DNA from: Rhodovulum sp. P5 | GTDB taxonomy: Bacteria; Pseudomonadota; Alphaproteobacteria; Rhodobacterales; Rhodobacteraceae | Reading direction: 5' to 3' | NCBI RefSeq assembly: GCF_002079305.1 | Contig: NZ_CP015039.1 | Coordinates: 2,315,501 to 2,379,500, forward strand | Length of the DNA: 64,000 bases | Shown here: positions 25,827 through 38,313 of the stretch, piece after piece | Position numbering within the stretch: position 1 is the first letter of the stretch | Layout: every line of letters starts with the position of its first letter | Made by a program: the position numbers and the translations under genes | The notes under the pieces: generated by a model | The model's database searches: none | Told to the model about the DNA's origin: nothing | The model's input: only the letters and a program-made list of their open reading frames with translations

Positions 25827-27370
25827 ATGGCTATCGAGTGGAGTTCCATGCTGACCGTGGCGGCAACGTCGCTGGTTACGGCGTTTGTTGCGCTGATGGT
25901 GTTGCCGCTGGTTCCGCGGCTTGGCCGCCGCGCCGCCAGCCCCCCCGGTGACGGCGGTCTGGTCTTTCTGTTCGATCGGCAGACGCTTCTTGACGCAACG
26001 CCGGATGGGCGCCGGTATCTTTCCCAGGCCCCGGCCGACCTGTCCGACTGGGAACGGCTGGGCGCGCTCGTGACCCCCCGCTTTCCCGGCTTTTCCGACC
26101 GGATGGCACGCCTGTCCCATGACGGCACCGCCCTGCTGACCGAGGCGGGCGGCGATGCCCAGCTTGCCGCCACCTGGCTGGATGGGGTCACGCGGATCAC
26201 GCTTCACCTGCCCCATGAAAGCGAACAGAAAGACTTGCACGATCCGCAAAGCCTTGCGGCGATGACCGCCGAACTGGGCACCCTGCGCGACTTGGTCGAG
26301 GCGATGCCGACCCCGGCATGGCAGGAAGACAAGGCCGGCTGCGTGGCCTGGGCCAACAGCGCCTATCTGGATCTGGTCACCGCGCGGCAGGCGGACGAGT
26401 CGACACTGACATGGCCCCTGCCCTCCCTCTTCAAACCGACGGCGGAGGGCGATAGCTCGCCCCATCGTCAGTCCTTGACCTTCGGCCCGAATGACGAACG
26501 CTGGTTCGACTGCATGTCCGTCACCGCGCAAGGGGCACCGCTGCATTTCGCGATTCCCGCCGATGCGACCGTGCGCGCCGAAACGCAGTTGCGCAATTTC
26601 GTGCAGACCCTGACGAAAACCTTCGCCGAACTTCCTATTGGTCTGGCGGTGTTCAACCGCGCGCGGGAACTCGTCCTGTTCAATCCTGCCCTGTCAGAGC
26701 TGTTCAATCTGGAGCCGGAATTCCTGAGCGCGCGCCCGACGCTTATCACCATGCTGGACCGGCTTCGCGAAGACCGCATGATGCCGGAGCCGAAGGACTA
26801 CCGATCATGGCGAGAGGCGATCCTGCGGCTGGAGCGGGACGCACAGGACGGGGTCTATTCCGACACGTGGACGCTGCCCTCGGGCCATGTCTACCGGGTC
26901 ACGGGCGGCCGCATCCCGACGGCGCCGTCGCCTTCCTGTTCGAGGATATCAGCGCCGAGATGTCGCTGACCCGCCGCTTCCGTGGCGAGATCGAAACCGG
27001 TCAGGCCGTGATCGACAGCCTTGACGAGGCGATTGCCGTCTTCTCGACCGCCGGGGTGCTGACCCTGTCGAACATCGCCTATGCCGAACTATGGGGCGAT
27101 GACCCCCTGCTGGTTCTGGGCACCATCGACATCGCCGGCGCAACGGCCCAATGGCAGGACCAGTGCGTTGCCGATACCGGCCACGACCCGGCCGAACTTG
27201 CCCGCAATATTCGCCACCGTCAGGCCTGGTCTGGCGAATTGGTCCATCGCGATGGCCGGGTCCTGACCTGCCGGATCAAGCCGATTGCCGGCGGGGCCAT
27301 GCTGATCGGGTTTCAGCCCGTAGCGGCGGGAAAACGTCCGCCCCGGGCGATCTCGGGCGGGCGGGGCTGA
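25827..27370 (+). pseudogene. PAS-domain signalling protein split by a one-base frameshift
   Basis: The first part (25827 to about 26910) has an N-terminal membrane segment (LTVAATSLVTAFVALMVLPLV), a PAS-like region (residues 150-250), and a second PAS segment (FAELPIGLAVFNRARELVLFNPALSELF). At about 26911 the frame changes: reading GGRHPDGAVAFLFEDISAEM needs one more C in the run GGCCGC(C)ATCCC. The other frame then continues with a third PAS-like unit (VIDSLDEAIAVFSTAGVLTLSNIAYAELWG) to the stop at 27370. Full length would be about 514 residues. There is no kinase or GGDEF domain; related Rhodobacterales proteins sit next to regB. Either the gene is broken or the base is missing from the assembly. 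Confidence 0.8.
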
Positions 27371-27412
27371 TCGGCCCTTGCGGGGGTTGGCTGGCAGGGT
27401 AAAACTGCACCC

Positions 27413-27928
27413 ATGTCGACCGATGCAACCCCGGAACCGATCCGCCTGACACTCCATTCGGAGGCCGAAACCCGCGCTCTGGCGGGGCGGTTGGTGGAAA
27501 TTCTGGGGCCCGGCGACACGATCCTTCTGAAAGGGCCGATCGGCGCCGGCAAGACCGCCCTGTCACGCGCGCTGATCCACGCGTTTCAACAGGCGGCCGG
27601 GGACATCGCCGAAGACGTGCCTTCCCCGACCTTCACGCTGGTGCAGACCTACCGGGCCGGGGCGTTGGAAATCTGGCACGCGGATCTTTACCGGCTGACC
27701 CATCCTGACGAGGTTGTCGAACTTGGGCTAGAGGACGCCTTTGCCACGGCCCTGTGTCTGGTCGAATGGCCCGACCGGTTGGGGGACTTGGCACCCGAGG
27801 GCGCCCTTTCCGTGACCCTGGAGCCGGGGGCGGAGGAGGAGACACGCCTCCTGACCTTTGACACCACCAGCCCGGCATGGCGCAGCCGATTGGCCCCGGT
27901 GCTTGAACCTGCGGCGAACGATGCCTGA
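27413..27928 (+). CDS. tsaE: tRNA threonylcarbamoyladenosine biosynthesis ATPase TsaE
   Basis: TsaE is the P-loop ATPase that drives the TsaBD complex in t6A formation. The 171-residue protein has the Walker A GPIGAGKTALSRALI, the switch region PSPTFTLVQTY and the HADLYRL motif with the Walker B-like Asp. It overlaps the following kinase gene by eight bases and begins the tsaE-amgK-murU-addB-addA operon, a conserved order in alphaproteobacteria. Confidence 0.95.
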   Translation: MSTDATPEPIRLTLHSEAETRALAGRLVEILGPGDTILLKGPIGAGKTALSRALIHAFQQAAGDIAEDVPSPTFTLVQTYRAGALEIWHADLYRLTHPDEVVELGLEDAFATALCLVEWPDRLGDLAPEGALSVTLEPGAEEETRLLTFDTTSPAWRSRLAPVLEPAANDA

Positions 27929-28940
27929 CCGCGCCGCCCTTCGCGATGCTTTCCTTTCCCGGGCGGGATGGGGCGGGGCCGTCCGTCGGCCGCTGGCCGG
28001 CGATGCCTCCAACCGCCGCTATGACCGGCTGACCGGCGGGCCAGGCGGCGCTGGAGCCGTGCTGATGGATGCCGCGCCCGAAAAGGGCGAAGATGTCCGT
28101 CCCTTCGTCGCGATTGCACGGCACCTGTCGGGGCTCGGTCTCTCTGCCCCCCGCATCCTGGCAGACGACCCAGACCACGGTTTCCTTCTGTTGGAAGACC
28201 TCGGCGACGACCTGTTCGCCCGCGTGGCCAAACAGGCGCCTGACATGGAACCACCGCTCTACGAGGCCGCGGTCGATGTTCTGGCCGCCTTGCACAGCGC
28301 CCCCCTGCCCGCGGGGCTTGCCGCCTATGACGCGCCCTTGATGGCGGATCTCGCCTGCCTGCCCTTCGACTGGTACATACCCGCCCTCGACCGGCCCGCC
28401 CCGGATGATGAACGGGCCGCATTCCGCGACGCGATCAAACGCCGACTGGCGGCGCTGCCGGACGATCCGGTCCTCGTCCTCCGGGACTATCACGCGGAAA
28501 ACCTGCTTTGGCTGCCCGACCGCGCGGGGATCGCGCGGGTGGGGCTTCTGGATTTTCAGGACGCGATGACCGGGCATCGCGCCTATGACCTCGTCTCGCT
28601 TCTGGAAGACGCCCGCCGCGACGTGCCGGAGGATCTGCAAGCCCGGATGCGCGCGCGGTATGTTGCGGCCGCCGGGATCGACGCGGGCGCCTTCGATGCC
28701 GCCTATGCCCTGATGGGCGCGCAGCGCAATCTGCGCATCCTCGGGGTGTTCGCCCGGCTGTGCGTCCGCGACGGCAAACCGGGATACCTGCCGATGATGG
28801 GCCGGGTCTGGGGCCACCTGATGCGCGATCTGGCCCACCCATCAATGGCCGATCTGCAAGAGCGGGTGATACGCCTTCTGCCGCCCCCCGACCCCGACAT
28901 TCTTGACAGGATCGCCAGCCGATGCGCCCCGACGCGGTGA
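27921..28940 (+). CDS. amgK: Aminoglycoside phosphotransferase-family sugar kinase (AmgK-like)
   Basis: AmgK phosphorylates the anomeric position of N-acetylmuramate in cell-wall recycling, which bypasses de novo UDP-MurNAc synthesis and gives intrinsic fosfomycin tolerance. The 339-residue protein has the APH/choline-kinase fold: nucleotide loop [22 protein letters not shown], catalytic loop [11 protein letters not shown] and metal motif [19 protein letters not shown]. The assignment to AmgK rests on the adjacent MurU-type gene, which overlaps it by 19 bases. The start at 27921 lies inside the end of tsaE. Confidence 0.88.
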   Translation: MPDRAALRDAFLSRAGWGGAVRRPLAGDASNRRYDRLTGGPGGAGAVLMDAAPEKGEDVRPFVAIARHLSGLGLSAPRILADDPDHGFLLLEDLGDDLFARVAKQAPDMEPPLYEAAVDVLAALHSAPLPAGLAAYDAPLMADLACLPFDWYIPALDRPAPDDERAAFRDAIKRRLAALPDDPVLVLRDYHAENLLWLPDRAGIARVGLLDFQDAMTGHRAYDLVSLLEDARRDVPEDLQARMRARYVAAAGIDAGAFDAAYALMGAQRNLRILGVFARLCVRDGKPGYLPMMGRVWGHLMRDLAHPSMADLQERVIRLLPPPDPDILDRIASRCAPTR

Positions 28941-29614
28941 TGCTGTTTGCCGCCGGGTTCGGCACGCGGATGGGCGCCCTGACCGCCACGCGCCCGAAAC
29001 CGTTGATCGAGGTCGCCGGTCGCCCGCTGATCGACCATGCGCTGGCCCTTGTGGATGAGGCCGGCATCGGGCGATGCGTCGTGAACACGCACTATCTGGC
29101 CGATCAGATTCACGCTCACCTGCGGGGCCGCGGGGATGTCCTGATCTCGCACGAAAGCCCGCGGATCCTCGACACCGGCGGGGGGCTGCTGCAGGCCCTG
29201 CCGCGTCTGGATGGAGACGCCGTTTTCACGCTGAACAGCGACGCCGTGTGGACCGGGAACAATCCGCTGACGCAACTCACCCGGGCGTGGGAGCCGGAAA
29301 AGATGGATGCCCTTCTGTTGCTGGTCCCGCCCGGAAACGCACGGGGCCATACCGGAACCGGCGATTTCGTCATGTCCGCCGACGGCCGGCTCTGCCGCGG
29401 TCCCGGGGCCATCTACACCGGTGCGCAAATCCTCAAGACCGCAACGCTGGCCGATCCTCCGGCGGATGCCTTTTCGCTGAACGTGATCTGGGACAGGCTG
29501 CTGCAGGACGGCCGTCTTTACGGCGCGGTGCATGCGGGCGGCTGGTGCGATGTCGGGCATCCGGGCGGGATCGCGATGGCAGAGGCGATGCTGGCCGGGA
29601 CGGACGATGTTTGA
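28922..29614 (+). CDS. murU: Nucleotidyltransferase, MurU-like
   Basis: MurU converts MurNAc-1-phosphate and UTP to UDP-MurNAc. The 230-residue protein has the nucleotidyltransferase signature [33 protein letters not shown] with the catalytic Arg/Lys, the metal Asp in FTLNSDAVW, and a C-terminal WCDVGHPGG segment. Together with the upstream kinase it forms the MurNAc salvage pair. It overlaps both neighbours (19 and 8 bases), which suggests tight co-translation within this operon. Confidence 0.9.
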   Translation: MRPDAVMLFAAGFGTRMGALTATRPKPLIEVAGRPLIDHALALVDEAGIGRCVVNTHYLADQIHAHLRGRGDVLISHESPRILDTGGGLLQALPRLDGDAVFTLNSDAVWTGNNPLTQLTRAWEPEKMDALLLLVPPGNARGHTGTGDFVMSADGRLCRGPGAIYTGAQILKTATLADPPADAFSLNVIWDRLLQDGRLYGAVHAGGWCDVGHPGGIAMAEAMLAGTDDV

Positions 29615-32546
29615 GACACCCGGCCCCCGCGTCTTCGGCCTGCCCCCCGGTGCCGATTTCCCGAAGGCGGTGCTGGCCGGGCTGGAACAGAGACTGTCCG
29701 GCCAACCGCCCGAAGCATGGGCGCGGGTCGAGATCTGGGTGAACACCCAGCGGATGCGCCGGCGGTTGCAGGATTTGCTGCTGGACGGACCCCCGCGCCT
29801 TTGGCCCCGCATCCGGCTGGTCGGCGATCTGGGGCGGCATCCGATCCTGTCGGACCTGCCCCCGGCGCCCTCGCCCCTGCGGCGGCGGCTGGAACTGGCA
29901 CAACTCGTGCGCGCGCTTCTGGAAAGCGCCCCGGATCTGGCCCCGCGCAGCGCGGTATTCGACCTTGCCGACAGCCTTGCCGCCCTGATGGACGAGATGC
30001 AGGCCGAAGGTGTTCCCCCCACCGCGCTGCGCAATCTCGATGTCGGGGCCTTGTCCGCCCATTGGGCACGGTCGCTGCAATTCCTGACGCTGGTTGAGGA
30101 CTATCTGCGAACCGCAGGCGCCGCACCGGGCGAAGGCGCGGCCCAGCGCCTTGCCGCTGAACGGCTGACCCGGCTTTGGCAGATTGAACCGCCGGAACAT
30201 CCGGTGCTCGCGGTCGGCTCCACAGGATCGCGGGGCGCGATTTCGCTGTTCCTTCAGGCGGTCGCCCGGCTGCCGCAGGGGGCGGTTGTGCTGCCGGGGT
30301 TCGACTTTGACATGCCCGGGCCGGTTTGGGCCACGCTTGAAGACGCGCGCGCGGCAGAGGATCACCCGCAATTCAGGTTTCGCCGGCTGCTTGACGCGCT
30401 TGACCTTGACCCCGCCGGCGTGAACCCCTGGACCGACATCACCGCGCCCTGCCCCGGCCGGAACCGGCTGATCTCGCTATCGTTGCGCCCCGCCCCGGTG
30501 ACCGACCAGTGGATGGAGGACGGCCCCGGGCTGACCGACCTGATCCCGAGCACCGAGGCGGTCACGCTGATCGAGGCGCCATCACCCCGGGCCGAGGCAT
30601 TGGCCATCGCCTTGTGCCTGCGCGACGCGGTTGAGAGCGGCACCCGCGCAGCCCTTATCACGCCCGACCGCGTTCTGACCCGGCAGGTTACCGCGGCACT
30701 CGACCGGTGGGGCATTCTGCCCGATGACAGTGCTGGCCTTCCGCTGCCCCTGTCGCCCCCGGGGCGGTTCCTGCGGCAGGTGGCGGCGCTCTTCGGGCAT
30801 CGGCTGACCCTGCGCGACCTGCTGGCGCTGCTGAAACACCCCCTTGCGGCCTCTACCCCCGGGCAAAGGGCCGGTCACCTGTTGTGGACCCGGGAACTGG
30901 AACTGCATCTGCGCCGGGAGGGAGCAGCGTTCCCCGGGCGCCGCGCCCTGATCGCGTGGGCAGGGAAAGGGCCGGAGGACGGGCGTGCGGCTTGGGCGGA
31001 GTGGTTGGCCGAGACGGTAGAGGGGGCCGATCTGGGCGGAACCGCCGCCCTGACCGATCACGTGGCGCGCCACCTGGCCCTCGCCGAAAGGCTTGCCGCG
31101 GGTCCGGGGGCAGACGGGAGCGGCGCGCTGTGGGCCGAGGATGCGGGCGGCGTGGCGCAGGAGCTTTGCGCCCATCTGCAGGCAGAGGCAGAGGCCGGCG
31201 GTGACATGACGCCCACGGAATATGCCGACCTTTTCCACGGGATCCTCCAGACAAAAGACGTGCGCAGCGCCGTCGAACCCCATCCCGGTGTCATGATCTG
31301 GGGCACGCTGGAGGCGCGGGTGCAAGGCGCAGACCTCGTCCTTCTGGCCGGGTTGAATGAGGGCACATGGCCCGGCACGCCGCCGCCCGACCCGTGGCTG
31401 AACCGGCAAATGCGCCATGACATGGGGCTGCCGGTGCCGGAACGGCAGATCGGGTTGTCCGCCCATGACTTTCAGCAGGCCATCGGCGCGCCGCGCGTCG
31501 TCCTTGCCCGCGCAATCCGGGATGCAGAGGCACAGACCGTCCCGGCGCGCTGGCTGAACCGGTTGACGAACCTTCTGGGCGGTCTGCCCGATCAGGGCGG
31601 GAATGAGGCGTTGAGCGCCATGCGACGGCGGGGGCAGCGCTGGCTGGACATGGCCGCAGAACTGGACCGCCCCGACACATCCGTGGCCCCTGCCCCGCGC
31701 CCGTCCCCCCGGCCGCCTGTGGAGGATCGACCCCGTCAGCTTTCGGTCACCGGGGTCGAACGGCTGATCCGCGATCCTTACGCGATTTATGCGGAGAAGA
31801 TGCTGGGCCTCAGGCGGCTCGACCCGCTGGTCCATGTGGCCGATGCCCCCTTGCGCGGGTCGGTCCTGCACCGGGTGATGGAACGGTTTCTGGACATGCC
31901 GGTCGAACCGGATGCAGAGGCTGCCCGCGCGCGTCTGCTGACCCTGGCCGATACAATCCTTGCAGAAGAGGCCCCCTGGCCCGCCGCCCGGATCCTTTGG
32001 CGGGCAAGGCTGGCGCGGGTGGCCGACGTCTTCCTGCGCGAAGAAGCCCTGCGCCAGACACGCGCGACCTGCATCGGGCGGGAGCGGAAAGGATCGGTCA
32101 CGCTGGGCAGCGGCTTTGCCCTGACGGCCAAGGCGGACCGGATCGACCGGACCGAGAATGGCCGGATCATCCTTTACGACTACAAGACCGGGACGCCGCC
32201 CAGCCTGAAAGCGATGGAAGCCTTCGACAAGCAGCTTTTGCTGGAGGCCTGCATCGCCGAACGGGGCGGGTTTGAAGATATCCCCGCCGCGCGCGTCGAC
32301 CATGTGGCCTATATCGGGCTCGGCAATCCGCCGAAGACGGTCTGCAATCCGCTGGACGGCAACCTTGTTGCGAAGACATGGGCAGAGTTGAACGCCCTGA
32401 TCGCAAGCTATGAGCGGCAAGACCAAGGCTATACCGCGCGAAGCCGGCTGCAAAAGCGCAGCGATACGACCGATTATGACCTGTTGTCCCGCTATGGCGA
32501 GTGGGACGAAACGGACGACCCGGAACCGGAGGATGTCGGCGGATGA
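29607..32546 (+). CDS. addB: Double-strand break repair protein AddB
   Basis: AddB forms with AddA the helicase-nuclease that processes DNA ends for RecA in alphaproteobacteria. The 979-residue protein has a degenerate helicase half and a C-terminal RecB-type PD-(D/E)XK nuclease domain: [19 protein letters not shown] carries the Asp and the D-Y-K motif, and the [10 protein letters not shown] helix follows. The ATG at 29607 ([15 protein letters not shown]) lies within the end of murU; the frame open from 29532 has no RBS. The stop overlaps the addA start by four bases. Confidence 0.95.
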   Translation: MFETPGPRVFGLPPGADFPKAVLAGLEQRLSGQPPEAWARVEIWVNTQRMRRRLQDLLLDGPPRLWPRIRLVGDLGRHPILSDLPPAPSPLRRRLELAQLVRALLESAPDLAPRSAVFDLADSLAALMDEMQAEGVPPTALRNLDVGALSAHWARSLQFLTLVEDYLRTAGAAPGEGAAQRLAAERLTRLWQIEPPEHPVLAVGSTGSRGAISLFLQAVARLPQGAVVLPGFDFDMPGPVWATLEDARAAEDHPQFRFRRLLDALDLDPAGVNPWTDITAPCPGRNRLISLSLRPAPVTDQWMEDGPGLTDLIPSTEAVTLIEAPSPRAEALAIALCLRDAVESGTRAALITPDRVLTRQVTAALDRWGILPDDSAGLPLPLSPPGRFLRQVAALFGHRLTLRDLLALLKHPLAASTPGQRAGHLLWTRELELHLRREGAAFPGRRALIAWAGKGPEDGRAAWAEWLAETVEGADLGGTAALTDHVARHLALAERLAAGPGADGSGALWAEDAGGVAQELCAHLQAEAEAGGDMTPTEYADLFHGILQTKDVRSAVEPHPGVMIWGTLEARVQGADLVLLAGLNEGTWPGTPPPDPWLNRQMRHDMGLPVPERQIGLSAHDFQQAIGAPRVVLARAIRDAEAQTVPARWLNRLTNLLGGLPDQGGNEALSAMRRRGQRWLDMAAELDRPDTSVAPAPRPSPRPPVEDRPRQLSVTGVERLIRDPYAIYAEKMLGLRRLDPLVHVADAPLRGSVLHRVMERFLDMPVEPDAEAARARLLTLADTILAEEAPWPAARILWRARLARVADVFLREEALRQTRATCIGRERKGSVTLGSGFALTAKADRIDRTENGRIILYDYKTGTPPSLKAMEAFDKQLLLEACIAERGGFEDIPAARVDHVAYIGLGNPPKTVCNPLDGNLVAKTWAELNALIASYERQDQGYTARSRLQKRSDTTDYDLLSRYGEWDETDDPEPEDVGG

Positions 32547-35500
32547 CACGGAACCCGGCGACCGAGCGGCAGATTCAGGCAGCCGACCCCGTCAACTCCA
32601 CATGGCTGTCGGCCAATGCCGGGTCGGGCAAGACGCGCGTCTTGACCGACCGGGTGGCGCGGCTGTTGCTGGACCATGTGCGGCCGGAGCGGATCCTGTG
32701 CCTGACCTACACCAAGGCCGCGGCAAGCGAGATGCAGAACCGGCTGTTCAGCCGTCTGGGTAACTGGGCGATGCTGGACGATACCGAACTGGGCCGCACC
32801 CTGTGGGAGCTTGGGGTCGACGGCCCGGTTGATCCGGACATGCTGCGGCAGGCGCGGCGGCTGTTCGCGCGCGCGATCGAGACGCCGGGCGGGTTGAAGA
32901 TCCAGACGATCCACTCCTTCTGCGCGGGGCTGTTGCGCCGCTTTCCGCTGGAGGCGGGGGTATCGCCGGGCTTTGCCGATCTGGATGAGAGGACCGCGAA
33001 ACGCCTGCGCGCCGAGATCGTGGAGGACATGGCCGAGGGGCCGGAGGCGGGGCTGCTGGCCGATCTGGCGCGGTACTACACCGGCGACGATCTGGATGGC
33101 CTGACCGCGGAGATTGCCGGGCATCGGGACAGGCTGGCGAAGTCGATGGAGGACCCGGCGATCTGGCGCCTTTTCGGCCTGCCGCGGGAGTATGACGAGA
33201 CGACCCTTCTGGCGCAGGTGTTTCTTGGGGGCGAAAACGATCTGATCCGCCAAGTGGTGCCGGTTCTCGCCGCGGGCAGCAAGACCGATCAGAAGGCCGC
33301 GGCAACCTTGGACCCGTTGGTCGGGGAAGGCCCCGGCTTGCCCTTGCTGACACAGTTGGAGGGCTTGTTCCTGACCGGGGCGACTGCGAAATCGCCGTTT
33401 TCGGCCAAGATAGGGTCTTTCCCGACCAAGGCGACGCAAAAGGCCCTGGGTTCGTTGATGGCCGATCTCGATGCGCTGATGGTCCGGGTGGAGGATGCCC
33501 GGCAACGGCGCATCGCCCTGTCCGCCGCGCGCCGGACGCGCGCGCTGCACCGCTTTGCGGGGGCGTTCCTGAAACGCTACGAGGCGCGGAAACTGGCGCA
33601 AGGCTGGCTCGACTTCGACGACATGATCCTGAAGGCGCGCACGCTTCTGACCGATCCGGGTGTCGCGCAATGGGTGCTGTTCCGGCTCGATGGGGGCTTG
33701 GATCATATCCTCGTGGACGAGGCGCAGGATACCAGCCCCGTGCAGTGGGATGTGATCGAGCTTCTGGCGCAGGAATTCACCGCCGGCGAAGGCGCACGGT
33801 CCGGGGTGGAGCGGACGATCTTCGTCGTCGGCGACAAGAAACAGTCGATCTATTCGTTTCAGGGCGCAGATCCCGACGGGTTCGACAGGATGAAGGCCAC
33901 CTTCCGGGACCGGCTGGCCGGGATCGACCGCAATCTTGTGCCGCTGACGCTCGAATATTCCTTCCGCTCCGCCGAGGCGATCCTGTCGGTCGTCGATAAA
34001 ACCTTTCCGCCGGACACGCCCCATGGGCTGGATCGGGAAATGCGGCACCGTGCCTTTCATGGCGATCTGCCCGGCCGGGTGGATCTGTGGCCCGTGGTCG
34101 AGGAGTCCGCCACAGACGAGCCCGGCCATTGGGCCGACCCCGTCGACATGCCCGCGGCAGAGCATCACATGGTGCGCCTTGCCCGGCGTGTCGCCGCAGA
34201 GGTCCGCGCAATGATCGACCGGGGCGAGACGCTGGCGGTCAAGCACAAGGACGGCCGGATCACCCGCCGCCCGGTGACCGAGGGCGATTTCCTGATCCTC
34301 GTCCAGCGGCGGTCGGATCTGTTCTATGAAATCATACGCGCCTGCAAGGCCGAGGGGCTGGAGATCGCCGGGGCCGACCGCCTGAAAATCGCGGCCGAAC
34401 TTGCGGTTCGCGATCTGGTCGCGCTGCTGTCATTCCTGGCCTTGCCCGAGGATGACCTGTCCCTTGCCTGTGCGCTGCGTTCACCGCTGTTCGGCTGGTC
34501 GGAAGATGCGCTCTACCGGCTCGGCGCGAAACGGGGAAAGGCCTATCTGTGGCAGACCCTGCGCGGGGCGGATTGGGCTGAAACAGAGACTGTATCGGTA
34601 TTGAAATCCCTGCGGGACGAGGCCGATTTCCTGCGGCCCTACGAGTTGCTTGAACGGATCCTGACCCGGCATGACGGACGCCGCCGCCTGACCGCGCGGC
34701 TGGGGCAAGAGGCCGAAGACGGGATCGACGCGCTGCTGGATCAGGCGCTGGCTTACGAACGGGTCGAGGTACCTTCGCTGACCGGCTTTCTCGCCTGGCT
34801 GGAAAGTGGCGAGGTGGAGGTCAAGCGCCAGCTCGATTCCGCGGGCGACCGGATCCGCGTGATGACCGTGCATGGCGCAAAGGGGTTGGAGGCCCCCATC
34901 GTCATCCTGCCCGATTGCGGGGCGCGCCGCGTCGATATCCGCGATCAGTTGCTGACCCTCGACGATGGCAGCGTGGTCTGGAAAACCCCGTCCGGGGAGC
35001 GACCGACACGTCTGGAAGACGCCTATGCCCGGCGCATCACGCGGGAACAGGCAGAGCGGCAGCGCCTGCTTTACGTTGCCATGACCCGGGCCGAACAGTG
35101 GCTGATCGTGGGGGCGGCTGGAAAGCTGTCGCCGGACGGGTCCGACTGGTACAGCCTTGTTCAGGCCGGGATGCACCGCGCAGGCGCGGATCCCCAGGAT
35201 TTCGCGTTCGGGGCGGGCCTGCGCGTCGACCGCGGACACTGGCAGAAGGGGGACGTCGAGCAGCCCGCAGACATAATCGCTCAACCCGCTGACCTTCCCG
35301 AATGGGCGATGGTCGAGGTTCCGCGGCCCGAACGGCCCGCCCAACCGGTTTCCCCCTCCAACCTCGGCGGGGCGAAGATCCTTGGCGGGGACGGCGAGGG
35401 GCTGGAGGCGGAGGCCGCGAAGGCGCGGGGGACGTGGATTCACCTGTTGCTGGAACACCTGACCGACGTGGCAGAAGAGGCCCGCGCACAGCAGGCCAGC

Positions 35501-35923
35501 GCCTTGCTGACAACATGCACACCATCCGCGGCGGAGACCGAGATCGCGCAGCTTGTGGAAGAAGCGCAAAGGATCCTCGCGACACCCGATCTTGCCCATG
35601 TGTTTGCGCCCGAGACACTGGCCGAGGTCGAGCTTGCCGCGCCGATCGGTCAAACCATGATCCGTGGCACCATAGATCGGTTGCTGGTCGCCCCCGACCA
35701 TGTGCTGGCCGTCGATTTCAAGACCAACGCCGTGGTGCCCAGCCATGTCGACGATGTGCCCGAGGGGTTGTTGCGCCAGATGGGGGCCTATGCGCAGGCG
35801 CTGACCCAGATCTATCCCGCCCATCGAATCGAGACGGCAATCCTGTGGACGCGAACCGCGACGCTGATGCCGATCCCGCCCGGGCTTGCCGCGGCGGCCT
35901 TGGCCCGCGCTGCGCTGCCTTGA
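32543..35923 (+). CDS. addA: Double-strand break repair helicase AddA
   Basis: AddA is the UvrD-like motor and second nuclease of AddAB. The 1126-residue protein has Walker [16 protein letters not shown], motif Ia [14 protein letters not shown], motif [19 protein letters not shown], motif [17 protein letters not shown], motif [14 protein letters not shown] and motif [15 protein letters not shown]. The C-terminal nuclease is seen in GTIDRLLV and [12 protein letters not shown]. All helicase and nuclease residues look intact. It is coupled to addB by a four-base overlap and followed by trxA. Confidence 0.97.
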   Translation: MTRNPATERQIQAADPVNSTWLSANAGSGKTRVLTDRVARLLLDHVRPERILCLTYTKAAASEMQNRLFSRLGNWAMLDDTELGRTLWELGVDGPVDPDMLRQARRLFARAIETPGGLKIQTIHSFCAGLLRRFPLEAGVSPGFADLDERTAKRLRAEIVEDMAEGPEAGLLADLARYYTGDDLDGLTAEIAGHRDRLAKSMEDPAIWRLFGLPREYDETTLLAQVFLGGENDLIRQVVPVLAAGSKTDQKAAATLDPLVGEGPGLPLLTQLEGLFLTGATAKSPFSAKIGSFPTKATQKALGSLMADLDALMVRVEDARQRRIALSAARRTRALHRFAGAFLKRYEARKLAQGWLDFDDMILKARTLLTDPGVAQWVLFRLDGGLDHILVDEAQDTSPVQWDVIELLAQEFTAGEGARSGVERTIFVVGDKKQSIYSFQGADPDGFDRMKATFRDRLAGIDRNLVPLTLEYSFRSAEAILSVVDKTFPPDTPHGLDREMRHRAFHGDLPGRVDLWPVVEESATDEPGHWADPVDMPAAEHHMVRLARRVAAEVRAMIDRGETLAVKHKDGRITRRPVTEGDFLILVQRRSDLFYEIIRACKAEGLEIAGADRLKIAAELAVRDLVALLSFLALPEDDLSLACALRSPLFGWSEDALYRLGAKRGKAYLWQTLRGADWAETETVSVLKSLRDEADFLRPYELLERILTRHDGRRRLTARLGQEAEDGIDALLDQALAYERVEVPSLTGFLAWLESGEVEVKRQLDSAGDRIRVMTVHGAKGLEAPIVILPDCGARRVDIRDQLLTLDDGSVVWKTPSGERPTRLEDAYARRITREQAERQRLLYVAMTRAEQWLIVGAAGKLSPDGSDWYSLVQAGMHRAGADPQDFAFGAGLRVDRGHWQKGDVEQPADIIAQPADLPEWAMVEVPRPERPAQPVSPSNLGGAKILGGDGEGLEAEAAKARGTWIHLLLEHLTDVAEEARAQQASALLTTCTPSAAETEIAQLVEEAQRILATPDLAHVFAPETLAEVELAAPIGQTMIRGTIDRLLVAPDHVLAVDFKTNAVVPSHVDDVPEGLLRQMGAYAQALTQIYPAHRIETAILWTRTATLMPIPPGLAAAALARAALP

Positions 35924-35984
35924 CGCGTTCCCGCCCGCTGCTTACCTTCCGGCGGGACTTTCAAGGTTCCAAGGAGACACCCCA

Positions 35985-36305
35985 ATGGCAACCCAAGCCG
36001 TCACCGACGACACCTTCGACGCCGAGGTGCGTAACTCCGACATCCCCGTGGTTGTCGATTTCTGGGCCGAATGGTGCGGCCCCTGCAAACAGATCGGCCC
36101 CGCGCTGGAAGAACTGTCGGACGAGTTCGAAGGCAAGGTGAAGATCGTCAAGGTGAATGTCGACGACAACCCCTCCAGCCCCGCCCAGATGGGCGTGCGC
36201 GGCATCCCGGCGCTGTTCCTGTTCAAGGGCGGCGAGGTTGTTTCCAGCAAGATCGGCGCCGCGCCCAAGGCCGCCCTGAAGAACTGGATCGAAGACTCCG
36301 TCTGA
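35985..36305 (+). CDS. trxA: Thioredoxin 1
   Basis: A 106-residue thioredoxin with the active site WCGPCK (Cys31, Cys34), cis-Pro in GIPALFLF and the canonical fold order. It reduces cytosolic disulfides and donates electrons to ribonucleotide reductase, methionine sulfoxide reductases and others. AAGGAG lies upstream of the ATG. It closes the addAB operon and is followed by a strong terminator, as in many alphaproteobacteria. Confidence 0.97.
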   Translation: MATQAVTDDTFDAEVRNSDIPVVVDFWAEWCGPCKQIGPALEELSDEFEGKVKIVKVNVDDNPSSPAQMGVRGIPALFLFKGGEVVSSKIGAAPKAALKNWIEDSV

Positions 36306-36331
36306 TCCTTTCATCAGAAGACTGAGACAAA

Positions 36332-36355
36332 GGGGCGCTTTCGCGCCCCTTTTGC
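36332..36355 (+). terminator. Rho-independent terminator after trxA
   Basis: GGGGCGC-TTTC-GCGCCCC (36332-36349) followed by TTTTGC. It is a compact, strong stem-loop that separates trxA from hslV. Confidence 0.9.
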
Positions 36356-36418
36356 ATGGGCGGGTTGTGGGGCAGCATTCGGCGCATATATGGGCTCCAA
36401 CCCGAATGGAGGGGCAAA

Positions 36419-36976
36419 ATGGCAGAGCAGGACTTTCCCGGTTGGCACGGGACCACGATCATGGGCGTCAAGCGCGGCGGCGAGGTCGTCATCGCGGGCG
36501 ACGGTCAGGTCAGCCTGGGCCAGACCGTCATCAAGGGGACCGCGCGCAAGGTGCGCCGACTGTCCCCCGGGGGCTATGACGTGGTGGCGGGCTTTGCCGG
36601 GTCGACCGCCGATGCCTTCACGCTGCTGGAACGGCTGGAAGCCAAGCTGGAAAAGGCACCGGGCCAGTTGCAGCGCGCGGCGGTCGAACTGGCCAAGGAC
36701 TGGCGGACCGACAAGTACCTGCAAAAGCTGGAAGCGATGCTGATCGTCAGCGACGGGGACGAGATGTATGTCATCACCGGCGCAGGCGATGTGCTGGCCC
36801 CCGAACATGACGTGGCCGCCATCGGATCGGGCGGGAACTATGCACTGGCCGCGGCGCGCGGGCTGATGGAAACCGCGATGTCGGCTGAAGAAATCGCCCG
36901 GAAGGCGATGGCGATTGCCGCCGACATCTGCGTGTACACGAATGGCAACCTGACGGTGGAGACGATTTCGAAATGA
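36419..36976 (+). CDS. hslV: ATP-dependent protease peptidase subunit HslV (ClpQ)
   Basis: HslV is the proteasome-like dodecameric peptidase of HslVU. The frame encodes 185 residues with a short propeptide; the active N-terminal threonine after processing is the TT in [13 protein letters not shown] (residues 12-13), followed by the family signature [24 protein letters not shown]. The ATG at 36419 follows GGAGGGGC. It overlaps hslU by four bases. Confidence 0.97.
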   Translation: MAEQDFPGWHGTTIMGVKRGGEVVIAGDGQVSLGQTVIKGTARKVRRLSPGGYDVVAGFAGSTADAFTLLERLEAKLEKAPGQLQRAAVELAKDWRTDKYLQKLEAMLIVSDGDEMYVITGAGDVLAPEHDVAAIGSGGNYALAAARGLMETAMSAEEIARKAMAIAADICVYTNGNLTVETISK

Positions 36977-38283
36977 CCGACCTGACCCCCCGCGAAATCG
37001 TCTCGGAGCTCGACCGGTTCATCATCGGGCAGAACGACGCCAAGCGCGCGGTTGCCGTGGCGCTTCGCAACCGTTGGCGGCGCAAGCAGCTGGCCGACGA
37101 TCTGCGTGAAGAGGTCTACCCCAAGAACATCCTGATGATCGGCCCCACCGGCGTCGGCAAGACCGAGATATCGCGCCGCTTGGCCCGGCTGGCCCGCGCG
37201 CCCTTCATCAAGGTGGAGGCGACGAAGTTCACCGAGGTCGGCTATGTCGGGCGTGACGTGGAACAGATCATCCGCGATCTGGTGGACAGCGCCATTGCCC
37301 AGACCCGCGAATGGATGCGCGAGGACGTGAAAGCCGCCGCCCATCAGGCCGCCGAGGACCGGGTGATCGAGGCGATTGCGGGCACGGACGCCCGCGAACA
37401 GACGCGGGAGATGTTCCGAAACAAGCTGAAGAAGGGTGAGCTTGATGACAAGCTGATCGAGCTGGAACTCACCGACAGTTCCAACCCGCTGCCGATGATG
37501 GACATCCCCGGCATGCCGCCGGGGCAGGGGGCCGGCATGATGAATCTGGGCGACCTCTTCGGCAAGGCGTTCGGGGGCCGGACGGTCAAGAAGAAGATGT
37601 CGGTGGCCGACAGCTATGACATCCTGATCCAGGAAGAGGCCGACAAACTGCTGGACGATGAAAGCGTCAACCGCGCCGCGCTGGAGGCGGTTCAGGAAAA
37701 CGGCATCGTCTTCCTCGATGAGATCGACAAGGTCTGTGCCCGGTCCGATGCCCGCGGGGCCGATGTCAGCCGGGAAGGGGTCCAGCGCGACCTGCTGCCC
37801 TTGATCGAAGGCACAACCGTGTCGACCAAGCACGGATCGGTCAAGACGGACCATATCCTGTTCATCGCGTCGGGCGCGTTCCACATCGCCAAGCCGTCGG
37901 ATCTGCTGCCGGAATTGCAGGGCCGCTTGCCGATCCGGGTGGAGTTGCGCCCGCTGACCGAGGCCGATTTCGTGCGCATCCTGACCGAGACCGACAACGC
38001 GCTGACGCTGCAATATACCGCGTTGATGGGCACCGAACAGGTGAAGGTCAGCTTCACCGAGGACGGGATCGCCGCCCTTGCCCGGATCGCGGCCGAGGTG
38101 AATGAAAGCGTCGAGAATATCGGGGCCCGGCGGCTTTACACGGTGATGGAACGTGTTTTCGAGGGGCTGAGCTTCACCGCGCCCGACCGCGCGGGCGAAG
38201 CCATCGAGGTCAACGCCGCATTCGTCGAGGAAAACCTTGGGGAACTGACGCGGTCAACGGACATGACGCGCTACATCCTGTAG
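36973..38283 (+). CDS. hslU: ATP-dependent protease ATPase subunit HslU (ClpY)
   Basis: HslU is the AAA+ unfoldase that feeds HslV. The 436-residue protein has Walker [16 protein letters not shown], pore motif GYVGRDVE, an I-domain insertion (about 110-240), Walker [10 protein letters not shown] and the sensor 2 Arg region in [13 protein letters not shown]. The C-terminal RYIL tail inserts in HslV to activate it. It is translationally coupled to hslV. Confidence 0.98.
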   Translation: MTDLTPREIVSELDRFIIGQNDAKRAVAVALRNRWRRKQLADDLREEVYPKNILMIGPTGVGKTEISRRLARLARAPFIKVEATKFTEVGYVGRDVEQIIRDLVDSAIAQTREWMREDVKAAAHQAAEDRVIEAIAGTDAREQTREMFRNKLKKGELDDKLIELELTDSSNPLPMMDIPGMPPGQGAGMMNLGDLFGKAFGGRTVKKKMSVADSYDILIQEEADKLLDDESVNRAALEAVQENGIVFLDEIDKVCARSDARGADVSREGVQRDLLPLIEGTTVSTKHGSVKTDHILFIASGAFHIAKPSDLLPELQGRLPIRVELRPLTEADFVRILTETDNALTLQYTALMGTEQVKVSFTEDGIAALARIAAEVNESVENIGARRLYTVMERVFEGLSFTAPDRAGEAIEVNAAFVEENLGELTRSTDMTRYIL

Positions 38284-38313
38284 CGTCCGGGCGCGTTTGG
38301 TCCTGCGGCGGCG

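Noticed and set aside
30582..32549. 655-codon antisense frame over addB
   Set aside because: addB shows the nuclease motifs and fits the operon; the antisense frame has no domain.
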